Of a stretch of 64,000 nt of DNA, positions 40,629 through 52,317 are shown in pieces. Source of the DNA: Bryopsis sp. KO-2023 (Eukaryota > Chlorophyta > Ulvophyceae > Bryopsidales > Bryopsidaceae); the NCBI GenBank assembly GCA_030272585.1, contig BSYQ01000003.1, positions 6,262,001-6,326,000 on the forward strand, given 5' to 3'. The notes under the pieces are model-generated. The model worked only from the letters and a program-made list of their open reading frames with translations. It did not search any database and was not told the origin of the DNA. The stretch's first letter is position 1. Each line of letters starts with the position of its first letter. The position numbers and the translations under genes are program-made.

Positions 40629-43423
40629 ATGAAGTCCACCTGTTTCACCGCTGGCTCGACGAACGTCGCCTCGCAAACACGAGCGGCCAGACCCGTGTGC
40701 GGTGTTGTTCCCACCCAGAGCTGTCAATCATCGAGATCCGCATTCTTATCCGGAGCTCCTTTGGAGAAGAGTTTGAGCGCAAAGCCCATCCAGGCTGTCA
40801 CCAGAGCCCAGGCTACCATCTGGTGAGTCGTTGTTCGCCTAAGACCTGTTGTGCGTACGGCTGCCGAACCCCTAGGAACGACGGCTGTGATTCAATCACG
40901 TTGACTTTCTCCTAACATCCGGTGTATCACGGAAACTTGCCGGTCGTTGTTCGCGCGCTGCATGCGCACGAGTGAGAAATTGCTAACTTGTTGTTATTGC
41001 AGTGCGAGCGTCGCGATGGAGGCTGGTCTCCAAATCCCTCACGGCGGTAAGCTGTCCGACTTGATGGTCGCTGACGCCGACAAGGCCGCGGTCATCGCCG
41101 GTGCCACCTCCACCATGGAAATCAGCGACAGGAACGCTTGCGACGTCGAGCTTCTTTCCGTCGGGTATGTTTACGCCAGACGTCCGACAAACGGACGCAT
41201 CCCGCAATGAAGTCGCTCCTGGTAAACAATTGTCGGGGTTCTTGTATCGTTGTTGAGAGGGAGGTTTCTGGTGTTTCTGCAGTGGTTTCTCCCCCTTGGA
41301 AGGCTTCATGAACGAGGAGGACTACAACACCGTGGTTCAGGACGCCAAGATGGTGGTGAGTAAATTTGCCGAATTTTAACTCAGCAAAATTTGCCAGCAA
41401 ATCACTGAGCCGTCTGCAGAAGGACATTTCGAAGGGAAATTCTCAGCATCCCTCCGGTTTAACCAACAAGGCTCCGTGTTGCATGATGGTGGACCTCTTG
41501 CTCAGAGTTGACTCTTTTGTGTTGGTGCGATGATGGGTTAGGATGGGACCATTTTCGGATTGCCTATTGTTTTCGACACCAACAATGAAGAGACCTCCGT
41601 TGGGGATAAGATTTTGCTGACGTACAACGGCCAGAACCTGGCTGTCTTGACTGTCGAGAGCAAGTGGACCCCCGACAAGCCCCTCGAGTGCCTCAAGTGC
41701 TACGGAACCTCTCAGCTGGAGCACCCAGCTGTCCAGATGGTTTCCATGGAGCGAGGAAAATACTACTTGGGTACGGCAGCTCTCGAATTCTTTATCTATT
41801 TATTTATTGTTATTATTAGTTTAGTTTCCTTTTCGACATATTTTTTCCAACCGTTTTGGATTTCATCATGTCACACTGACGGTGCCACTCAAAAAGCTTT
41901 TCAGGAAATTTTCAGTTCCCCAGGTCTATATATGCAACGCTCACCTCTGGAAGCATTACACCATTACTAATGAGTCTATTTTTTTAAATACATAGAGAGA
42001 GGAGTTTATTTCCAGTCAGACTTGCCCTCCATGTTGGAACTACATTCTGGACTCTTTGGTGTAATGAAGGTGGAAAGATCCAGGGTCTTGAAATCCCAAC
42101 TCGCGTCTTCCCCTGTGCCACCCCAAGGGAGGTCAGATCCACCCTCCCTCCCGGTGAGGATGTGGTTGCGTTCCAATGCAGAAACCCAATTCACAGAGCT
42201 CACTACGAGCTCTTTACCAGGGCTTTGGATGCTGACAATGTCGGCGATGGAGCCGTGTGCTTGGTGCACCCTACCTGTGGACCCACCCAGGTGACTTCCC
42301 ATGAATATTTCAAAATCGATTCGCTTGGGCTGACCTGAACCATTCCCCACCAAAGCTGAAATTAGCCATGTCTGACAGCAGAACCCCCCGCCCTCCCATG
42401 AAAATCACAGTTGCGACTGTATTGGCTGGGTGAATGCAAAACAGAATTTAAGTATGTGTTTTTTTCTGTTTTTCTGTTTTTTTTCCCCTAGAGTGATGAT
42501 ATCCCTGGCATCGTGAGGTTCCACACCTATGAGAAGCTCAAGGAGGAGGCCAACAACCCTAAGCTCAGGTGGGCTTACTTGCCATACTCCATGCACATGG
42601 CTGGTCCCAGGGAAGCCATCCAGCACATGATCATCAGAAAGAACTACGGATGCACTCATTTCATCATCGGCCGTGACATGGCGGGGTCCAAGAGCTCCGT
42701 GACTGGGGAGGATTTCTATGGAGCGTACGAGGCTCAGGACTACGCAGCGGAGATGGCGCCAGCTTTGAACATGCAGACCGTTCCTTCGCTCAACATCGTT
42801 TACACCGAGGAGAAGGGATATGTGACTGCCGACATTGCCAAAGCCGAGGACCTCCACACCTTGAAACTTTCGGGTGGGTTGGTGTTGGTATTTCTGACAG
42901 GGTTCTGTTTTTTGTTTTTCTTTTCTGCTTTTTTTTAAATTCGGGTTTGGTGGTTGGATATATTGGATATGGCCGTTGTGCATGCATGCATGAATATGAG
43001 ATGGAATGCTGTCATTTTCTGTATGATTTTTGAATGTTTGTCGAATGTGTGTGTGGTTTTTTTTTTTTCAAAATCCTCGATGATGATTGTTTTCATATAT
43101 ACGCTACTCCAAGCTGTTCGCAGCAATGAGGATACAGTTGTTTCTGAGAGGAAGGGGGGGGGGGGAAATCTCGGCAGTTTATTGCACAGAACAACCAGCC
43201 CTGTTGTTCTATCGAATTGTTAAAATTGGACTTTTTTTGTGATGGAGGTTAAAATGAAGTCTTGTTGAAGTTTCACGGCGGAGGATAAAATGAAACTTAT
43301 CTTTGTTTTGGACTCTATGTAGGTACCAAGTTCAGGCAAATGCTCAGGAGCGGCGAAGATATTCCAGAATGGTTTGCGTTCAAATCGGTCGTCAAGGTTC
43401 TGAAGGAAGAGATGAACCTCTAA
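40629..43423 (+). CDS. ATPS: ATP sulfurylase (sulfate adenylyltransferase), plastid precursor
   Basis: Seven exons: 40629-40822, 41003-41164, 41283-41355, 41542-41770, 42070-42290, 42492-42873 and 43323-43423, giving 453 residues with all phases consistent. The first about 65 residues are Ser/Ala/Thr/Arg-rich and lack acidic residues, as in a plastid transit peptide. Catalytic motifs QCRNPIHRAH (QxRNPxHxxH) and GRDMAGSKSS (GRDxAG) are intact, with GGFSPLEGFM upstream and the C-terminal SGEDIPEWF. The enzyme makes adenosine 5'-phosphosulfate from ATP and sulfate, the entry step of sulfate assimilation. The join of exons 3 and 4 (KMV to DGTIFG) is the least certain; an extra acceptor-like site at 41420 could add a small exon. 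Confidence 0.93.
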
Positions 43424-44449
43424 ATCACGACAGGGGAAGAAAAAAAAAGAAAATATCTTTACATATATTTTTTAATTGGGTGGAGGGCTTTCGGTGGGAT
43501 TGTTGTTGATTCTTTCGGGATGCATCGTCCTTGATATTTTTTTTATGGGTTGCAGAGAGTTTTCTGTGGCAATTCCGAACAAAACAGCATTGCTTGCTGT
43601 GCGGTGAATGGGTGTGGTTTTTTCATTGGATTTGATATTTGTTCGCAGCGACGGGATTGTTACAAAATTGTTAAAATGGCATTGAAGACATCCTTCTGAT
43701 GTTGCATCACTTCCGTGGAGTGTTTTTGTTTGTGTAGGGCCCGAAAAAACTGTTTTACGTTTTGGTGGCACAAACAGGCCCTCCAGTTTGATGATGGAAC
43801 TATTATTCCACCACTATTGGATACTTTGAAGAAAAAATATATATATATAGATATCCAATAGTGGTGGATACTTTGAAGAAAAAAAACACACAAAAAATAT
43901 ATATGCTGTTGTTCCAAACCCCACTTCAACTTGAATCAATTCAACCACATTCTCAGTCAATTCATGTTTCTCCAGCCGCTCCCTTTTGAAATCAAAACAT
44001 GAGTAGCTGTCAGGTACAGTAGGAATGGCAATCCCACCACCACAATCTCTGCCCCAGATTGAAACTTATTTTATGAATCGACAACAGCAAAAGCACATTC
44101 GCACACACACAATTTGATCTGGAAATACGCTAGTACCATAAGGAAGCTGCTGTCATAAATCTAACCTTCATATCCTCCTGCTGTTTTTTTTTTTTTTGCT
44201 GAAGGATGAACCCCTACAAACCCCTCCCACCCCCCCACTTCAACGACTCTCAAAACAAGATTCAGGAATGTGCATGATCATCGGGATCAATGCTTGGAGA
44301 GAAAGTCCTGTAGCCTTCTTGCATGAATCAATCAATTCAATTCAATTCAATTCAATTCAATTCACCTTGATGACATATATTGCAGTGGTTCAAACACCCC
44401 ACTAAACTTCCACAAGAATTTCCACTAAAGTTCTAGAAAAAAAAGGATA
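43424..44449. other. Intergenic with inverted and simple repeats
   Basis: No gene seen. It contains a 16-bp inverted repeat at 43811-43870 and an (AATTC)n run at about 44330-44363, followed by C-rich and AT-rich DNA. Confidence 0.5.
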
Positions 44450-45435
44450 GAATCCGAGTGGGGGCATCCAGCAGAGTTTCCATCGTTTCTTATAAGATAA
44501 CTATCTGCCCCCCACACAATCCAACCCCAGCGGCGTGAGACCCCCACAGGACATGGCAGCAGGGATTTAGAGCAGTATTTCTCTAGTCCCCCCTCCAATG
44601 CACTAGCAACGCTCCAGCACTCATCGTCGCAGCAAATGTCATTCTTGAATCCAGTGAGAAAAATGTCAGACCCGGAATCCTCTGCTATGTTCCTGTCAAA
44701 GGTTGCGCTTTCCAGCAACAGATGAGGTCCAGGTGACTCGGATTCATCCAGGAGATGCTTGCAATCGACCAATAGCTCAAAAAGCTGGTGCTGACTTTTC
44801 ACTGGAGAGGTGGCCTCCAAAGGTTGGCAATTTTATCCTCTGCTGAAATGCTGATTCCACCTGAGGTGCACACATACCCAAAAAAAAGCTTCGGAAAAAC
44901 AATGAAGGCAAGGAAGCAAGCTGTTCATTATAATAAAACATATGGTTAATCATGGTAACTACCATTCGCCAATGCTACGTTTTCAAGATGACCAGCTCTC
45001 GATCGATCCTGTCTGTGTCGCATGTAAAGAGCATATCTCACCTCCTTTTCTTGCCTTGTTCCCCTGAAAGCTGCAGGATCTGCATCTCAAAGGAAAATTA
45101 GCTGGGAAATGTATCGCCAGACCACCTTCATTCAGAAAATGACAATGCTGTTCATGATGATCACATTTTCGCCATGGAAGATCGCATCCTCCAGAGACAC
45201 CCCTCCCCCAGATTGGGTTTCCATGCATCCAATTGCAAGGGTCAGATTGGAACTCGACAGCGCTCTTATGGCACCTCCAGATCCGATTTCATTCCCCCAA
45301 AACCCAGGGCTCCTTGTTGAAATCAAAACGGCAAGATGTGCACTCCAAAGTTCTGTCTTTCATATCGATCGCCCCGCCACCTCTCGTTGCAACATTCTCC
45401 AGGAAGCGAACTTGCACCAGTGACACTGCTTAAAA
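44450..45435 (-). pseudogene. Pmp-type right-handed beta-helix protein, frame-broken
   Basis: Three minus-strand frames carry the same kind of repeat in succession: FLENVATRGGGAIDM ... CRFDFN (about 45420-45305), then GSGGAIRALSSSNLTL and GGGVSLEDAIFHGENV (about 45300-45135), then CHFLNEGGLAIHF ... CSFQGNKARKGGEIC (about 45150-45020). This is the F-x2-N-x-A-x2-GGAI pattern of polymorphic outer membrane protein repeats. Frames change at TTTTGGGGG (about 45303) and CATTTTC (about 45134), both short homopolymers. A further exon-like piece with LLLESATFDRNIAEDSG lies at 44800-44450. It is a decayed copy or a gene with assembly indels. Confidence 0.55.
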
Positions 45436-47052
45436 GAAGAACGATCACTGTCAGTACCTACTCTATAGAGGAGCTGTCACATCGGTAAGAGTGCACAACA
45501 AGAACATGAATGGAAGTTCATCGATCGGTCAACCAATCAATCAATCAATGATGAGCCACCCTCCACAAACAAATAGCTGGTGACTCTCGTTAGCGGACGA
45601 TGCCGGTGAGCGCTCCGTGTATGATGACCCCCTACTCAAGCGCAAAACGATTCCAGATTCCCAGAATGAAATGATATGATGTGATAGTGTCGAGCTGTGT
45701 GGTGGGTTGAGGGAGGGATAACCAAGCGTAGGGTCGCTTGGTCGTGTTTGATCAAGAAATTCTTGGCGGGGGAGGAGGCAGTTGATCCGCTGACCAGCGG
45801 CCATGGCCCGTCGCTTCCAGATCTGGAAGCGAATCATCATGGGGGCTGTGCTCTGTTGCTGGAATTGGCGGCGGTGATCACCATTGCGAGCATGCAGGTA
45901 TTTGTCGCAGGGTGGATTCGTGTTCGATACGGAACGCGAAAGAAAAAGCAAACGGAAGAAACTGCGGCCAATGGGGCGAGTGTGTAACCTGTTTGTTTAA
46001 GGCCTCTTGCAAGATGGCAATTGGCCTGGAAAGAAGCATGGGATTGTGGAGGATATATTGCCTCGATGGGTGTGTGTGGTGCTTAGAACTTTGAAGCATC
46101 TTTGTTACATCAGAAAAAAAGTGTTCTGATAAAAAGTGTTTGGCTGCATATTCTTTGTGTTTCTGTTTTGGTTAAGAAAACAGAGGATCTATGCTGCTGG
46201 ACTTTTACACCGAGTCAAAAAGTGAAACGAGTCTGAAATCAACCTTGTGAATGCTTGCCACAGGTGCTATGTCCAGTTCACCAGAACTTGTTCTCCAAAA
46301 TGTGCCAATGAGATGCGGAATAGAGGAGCGGTTTGGACGGAGGTATTTTTTTTTTCCTTCCCAAATATCAATTCATGCTGGGAAAAATCGAAATTCTAAT
46401 TTTATAAAGGGGCTCAAAGTTGCCTTCTTGGTTTAGGTGCCGACAAAGGAAGATGTAGTAAACCCTGCCAGTTTGGTTCAAGGATCTTTTTGGGGGGGTT
46501 GCTTTGTGTCTTGTTCTCCACAACAGTTTTTGGAAAACTGTCAGATTGTTTTTCAATGAGTCAAATAAATGTGTGGGATTCGGGAAACAATAATAATAGC
46601 TTGATTTCTGAACCTGTTGGTGTCCAAATTTCAGGACCCAAAGTCAAATGCTCAAAATGGCAATGTGTCCTAGAGCGAGTCTGCTTTCAGTGGAGGGTTG
46701 TAAATGCTCCCTGTCGTTCAGAAACTCGTCGATGAGGTGCATCTCATCCCATTTTCGTACAATTTTCATCCAAGCATGGCCGTAAGTATCAAAGAGTCAT
46801 TATCTAGAGGTTTTTTCAGACCATACACTATGATTTTCTATTAGAATGCATGTGTTGATTGAGAACATGCAAAAACCCAGAAGTCAATGAAGAAAAATGT
46901 TGCCTTTAGATGTACATATCTATGTACAATTTTTATTTTATTTTGTAGAATTCAGTGCAACAGATCCTCTTGCAAAGGCCATCCGTAACATATCACTGGT
47001 GATATTTGTGCTAGTTTGGAGAGAATGCTAAACAACGTCTTGTGAGTTCTGC

Positions 47053-47091
<39 letters not shown>

Positions 47092-47555
47092 GGAAAAAGA
47101 CATATTGAAATTCACAATATGTATTGTTGAAGAAGTATTTTACATTTTTTTTGTCTACTTCCCAGGGGTAAACCTCCCAGAAACCCCCTGGGCAAGATCG
47201 CGGTCAGAAAAATTGGGAGGCCAACCGACGATCAGGGCCTAATGCCCCACATGCACATACAACATCTAGCAAGGAAAAAAAAAACAAGAGAAAAAAAACT
47301 ACTGAAGTGGTGGTAGACACTTCTGTGCCACCTCCACCAGAGTAGAAAAAAGCTCTGTGCATCTTGGGCACAGGCCGCCGACGAATGCATGGACAAGGTA
47401 AGTATACGAGATTGCCCCTGAAACAAAAAACCCACATTGAAAGGTAAGCATAGACCTTCGACAGGAATCTTGTACTCCTACAGGTCCATTTCAATTTTCT
47501 TTTTTCCCTTATTTTGAAGGCAAGGGGGGAGACAAAAACAGCTGTCAATGCTTGA
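45436..47555. other. Intergenic, nothing firm
   Basis: Short open frames on both strands near 45540-45990 lack recognisable domains. A run of 36 C lies at 47054-47089. No gene can be supported. Confidence 0.45.
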
Positions 47556-49770
47556 TCATGCGTACAAAAGCAGTTTTGTGGTGTGGGTTTTTATATTACA
47601 AGTGTGGATATAATGATAAGCTTTCCATGCACCTTTTAGAAGCCTGGCCGATCTTGAGGATGACACGTCTCTGTTGACTGCCTGGAGGACGAGGGTAGTG
47701 TACTGTGCGAGGAGGTGGAGGGCAGCGGAGCGGACCTCCTTCCACACGCCGACCTTCCACGGAAGGCCAGCCTTGGTGAACTTCTCAGCGACAGTGGATT
47801 CCTGCTGCTGTAGGAGGTCCATCCGCTCCACTGTGGTCCTCTGAAAATCCAAAAGGTAGAAAAAAACAATTCAATTGCGAAATGAACTCGAGGCATCTGA
47901 TAATGGAAATGTTATCAATCGAACACCATTGTGTAAGAGTAAGACTGAGAAGTGTTGATGCACGTAATCAATGTTGTTTTGATTCTCTAAAAAAACAGCA
48001 ACATTCTGAAAATCTCTGTTATCGTTTTGCCTAAACAAAAATACCTTTCATCTCAAATAGCTAGGAAAAAGGAATCATACAAGCACAAACTAACATTGTG
48101 GTGCAAAAACTCAAGGGGAATCTTCTGATTGAGAGGAGAAATGTTCATTGAGTAGGGTTCAGACGCACTCTTTTGTGGCGGGTCTGGTCCTTTTTCTGTT
48201 TCCAGAGCACTCCTTTCTTGAACCACAGCTGCAGCTTCGGTGAGTTTGGTGGCACTGGTAGGAATGGCAGTGGCAAGACAGGCAGCAGGAGGTGGTGCTG
48301 TCTCAACTTTGCCCGCTTCTTGTTGGACAGGCGCCTTTGCAAATGTGTCCTCAGCAAGATTCAAATGAGGGACTGGTGGAATAAGATGGAGCTTCAAGGG
48401 CTCTTTGTATTCGGATCCAGAAATCAAGGCAGCCTCCTTGTATGGTTTTCTGGTTGTGCATATGAGGGGGGGATGTGGTGGTGCCAGACCTGAAAGATAG
48501 GCAGGAAGATGGGGCATTCATTGACATTATATATATATATATCTCCAGAATGTGTGTTGATGAGAGCAAATAGTCCTGTGAATCAGGAATAGAGCTCCGG
48601 TTGAAAAGTGTGTCGTCTTTTCGAAAGGTGGATGACAAAATTAATCCCTAAAAAATAGTAATAATCACATACACTTACATCCATCACCAATAATTCCACA
48701 AAATTTGAATTTTAATATTTTTTAGTATGAATATCCAGGGCAGGATAGAACATGTGATTCCTGATGTTGGTGCAGTTGGCCTAAATCAATGAAAAATGGC
48801 TCCATGGGAGGAGCATTGATGTTTGCTGAATGGGCCATCTGGAGTTTTTGTATCTGCATATGTGAAGATCTATCGATTGATTGGACATGGAAAGATCCCA
48901 CTGTCACTTGAATCCTGGAGTTCTCAAGTAAGTTTGTCCTTACTTGTTGGGATGCTGTATGGCGGAGGGCAAGCGTAGGCTGTTGGGAGGCGCCACTGTT
49001 ATACAACAAAGATATGTTCAACCGGAGTGCCTCATTTAGAAATAGGAAAACTCAGAATCAGCAGGGAAGTTCATGTACCTTGGATGTGGGGTGGTGCAGT
49101 TGCTCGTGTATGCCTCTTATCCAAGAGGCATAGTCGGTGGTCGTTTCGGATCTTTTCTGTTTGGCCTGAACCTTCACAAAGCATCAAATCATTTTAACTT
49201 TCAATGTCATATGGTCATGCATGGTTCAAGCTGACATCCCAGACAGTGGTGAGTTTTTTGAAACAAAAGAAACATAAGAATGAGGCTGATGGATTCACAC
49301 TCCAGAAACAGGATTCGCTAACACACACACACACACACATATCATCCAGACATGACTTCAAAGCAATTTTAACTGAAAACTAGGAAATATGTGTTCATCT
49401 CAATCAATCTTGGAGTAAAATTGTCAATCAACCCTTCAAATGTGGCAAATTTGTACAGAAGCAAATCTTAGTTTTAACACACAGCATCATATTTACTTGC
49501 TTTCTGCAATATATGTGTAAATTTCACATCACGTTTGGTCAGTTTAATGGAATGAACATATCACCTTCGAGCTCTGCTACTCGAGTTTCCACCAGGCTAG
49601 ACAGCCGGTCCAGAAAGACTGACTGCCCTGAGCCAGCTGACGCTTGGACAGACAAAGGTTTGCGGGGTTTTCTTGTGAAGGCGCGCTTTACCGCTTTACC
49701 CAGTCTGACCAGACTGGGTATGCATAAGCAGCCAACCCTCCGTCTGCTGCTGTCGAAATCCTTCAACGCA
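47556..49770 (-). CDS. Unidentified spliced gene, possible CHUP1-like C-terminus
   Basis: Exon-like minus-strand segments: about 49765-49545 (Arg/Lys-rich, then FLDRLSSLVETRVAELEGD), about 48990-48722, 48489 to about 48090 (Pro/Ala-rich), and 47840-47640 or to the stop at 47556. The last begins after TTTTCAG and reads TTVERMDLLQQQESTVAEKF, GLPWKVGVWKEVRSAAL, LLAQYTTLVLQAV and RLLKGAWKAYHYIH. This spacing resembles the C-terminal helical domain of plant CHUP1-family proteins (VE...L, a GIP/GLP turn, ...LA.KY.., LL.GV.FA...H), but the resemblance is by eye only. Exon joins and start codon are unresolved. Treat as a probable gene of unknown function. Confidence 0.35.
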
Positions 49771-51811
49771 AGAAAAACATAACTCAAAGACCTCCCACAG
49801 CTGGACACGCGACGATATGCACCCACCCAGTTTGCAAGCATATATGCCACATAAATTTTTTCGTGGCATATTTAAATATGATATATATCTGCGCCGTTCT
49901 TTTTCTTCTCGAACCCCACAGATGCTGCCGCTGTTCGTTGGTTCCTTTTCTTTTGTGGAGGTTTTCCATCACTTTCCACATCTCACCTCGGTTCGCAAAA
50001 CGTTGGTCATTTCTGCACTTGGAAAAAAAAAAAATCACCAAGAGAAAATGTGCAGAAGGGTTTGGGCGATGCTGGCGCTGGTTTTATACCTGCTGCGACC
50101 ACACTTACTCCACAACCGTAACAACGGTCGTTCGGACATCACTCTTCGACAAACACCAAAACGGCAAGGAAACACCTCCCTCGCACAAGTGTGTGTGTTG
50201 AGTGGCGGCGGCCTTCGTCAAAACACCAGCGGCGAGCCATTTTTCCGCGGAGGGTGCGAGGAGACTGTTCGCGTATTCTGCGTGAACACATCGGCACCAG
50301 GTTTCCTTGTGCTATTGCTGCAAAAGAGTTGTGTGGAAAGTGTTTGTTTGGGCGAGGTGACACACAAACAAGTGCTCCAGATATTTAACATTCTACCGGG
50401 AAGGTTTCGGCGGCCTCTTCTGATTTCTCAAGAGATGGCCTCCTCTAAGAGAGAAAAAAAAACACGAAACTATGGCCATGAAGAGACTATGGTCGTTTTA
50501 CGAGCCTTCGAGTTATGAAACCATGCCACTGGCTTGTTAAATATATATACGCTTTCGGTGAAGGCAACATATCAAGTGGCAGCTCAAATCACCACATGCA
50601 ATGATAGTCACTGTGCAATGATGACGTGATGTGTTTTAGGTGGATTCCATCTCAGTTGCATTGATGCCCCAACACTTGGTTTACCTCACGAATTTTCATA
50701 ACAAGGCAACCGGTCGAATAATTGTTGTTTCCGCATAAAGCATCCCCTCCCCTCATCCGGAGCAAGAGAGCAAAAATATGTATAAATAAAATATCTATGG
50801 GATATGATCCTTGGTCGGATCCTTTAGAGAAGACCTTCCATTCACAAGGGGGGGGATGGCACATTGGGGAATTCATGAGTTCTTGAAAGCAACAATGCCC
50901 GGCTCCTACATAGCTTGTAAAAGTCTTCTTCGATCTTGCGTTGAAAAAGGTGTTTAGGTGTGGGTAGCAGCATCAGTGACTTTTAACTGAACACAAAACA
51001 TCCCAGCAAATATTCAACAACTGGCCACTTCATGAAAAGAAGGTTCAAATGAAACCAGAATATCAGCACGAGTCTGGTATAAGAAAAAAAAAATCAAACG
51101 GGCCGAAAGCGGAAAAATACCGCTTTTGTAAAAGAGCCCATCTTGGTTTCCGACGATGGTTTTGATGGAAGAGCAGTCGAGCCCAATAAAAATGATATAA
51201 ATAAGACTCCCCGATTTCGCCGCACCCCCCAGTTAAACATTTCAATGGCACGGAAGATTGCCCCTTTATTTTGAACTTGTTGAGGAGTGGCTCTTTTTTT
51301 AATTTTTTTTCCTGCAGTTGGCCGGTAACATATGGCGAACTGAAGTGGGTTTTAGTGGAACCCACTTAATAATAACAATGATAATAAAAACTGAAATGAA
51401 ATTAGAACCGTTGAAATTGAATTCAATTATTATTTCATGTGGAGTAAAGAGCTTCTGTGTGATTTATGTTTGCGATTCTCCTCCACAATGTAATTTATGT
51501 TTGTTTGTTTGAGATTTATGATTCAAGTGCCTGAAAAAATTGGATGGTATTGATGGCCGATTGGCACAAGATCTCAAAACATCCAGGTGAATCATGTGTG
51601 GGAAAATATTTTGATCACAGCAGATGACATAAAACTCAATAATGGATCCAAATTAAATATTTATTTACATGCCCAAATGATGCACCAGATGATGCTTGGT
51701 GCAGGCATCCCAAAAACCTGTCAATCCAAAAAGTTTTTTGATTTAAAAAAAACTGATCATGAAACTGAGGTGATCAGCGAAAGTACACTCCTAATAAATT
51801 AATAAAGCCAA
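49771..51811. other. Intergenic; probable promoter of the minus-strand gene
   Basis: A plus-strand frame at 49817-50518 (233 codons) has no domain, Arg/Ser/Leu-rich composition and no splice context; I do not call it. The 51478-51510 stretch matches 16970-17010 (see findings). No gene supported. Confidence 0.45.
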
Positions 51812-52317
51812 TCATGAAACTGAGGTGATCGGCGACAAATTTAAATTTAATGGACAAAAAAACCAATTCACGATGAAGATGTTGTCGGACTCGGATGCGT
51901 CCACTGTCAGCAACGGATAGATTGTCTCCAGCATGAGATGCGAGAGACCTCCATGGCAAACGCAGACCTTCTTGCAAACTTTGCATGACTTGCATTCCTT
52001 CCAGCAATTTCGTCCTGCAAGAAAATACAAACACGTCTGGCACCCCACGTAAGACATTTTTTTTAAATAATAAACCTCGAGTATCCACTAAAAAACTCAC
52101 CGCCTCCTCCTCCTCCTCCACCACCGCCTCCACCACCGCCCCCGCCGCCGCCGCCACGTCCACCAGTCCTGCGCTTGCTCTTGCGATCTCTTCTGCCGAG
52201 AAGACGCCTCAAGCCGTAGCTGCATTTCTTCTCGTACGCACCACAGCAATCGGCGCCGCGGCACTTGCCACCTCTTAATTTGCACTCAACTTCCTCGCAA
52301 ACTCTTTTGTAACATCT
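51812..52317 (-). CDS. Cysteine-rich protein with poly-Gly linker, partial
   Basis: Two exons fit in phase: 52317-52101 and 52014-51812, the intron beginning GTGAGT and ending TTGCAG. Exon one encodes CYKRVCEEVECKL, GKCRGADCCGAYEKKC, then an Arg/Lys-rich stretch and a run of about 20 Gly. Exon two encodes GRNCWKECKSCKVCKKVCVC and a non-cysteine tail to the stop. Paired CxxC and CC spacing suggests a disulfide-rich or metal-binding protein; no family is recognised. The 5' end is unresolved: the frame stays open above 52317 (CCCMCQTVLLKV), so the start may lie further right. A secreted wall-type protein is one possibility, but no signal peptide has been placed. Confidence 0.45.

Noticed and set aside
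49817..50518. 233-codon plus-strand open frame
   Set aside because: No domain, no credible composition and no splice context; overlaps the likely upstream region of the minus-strand gene. Length alone is not convincing here.
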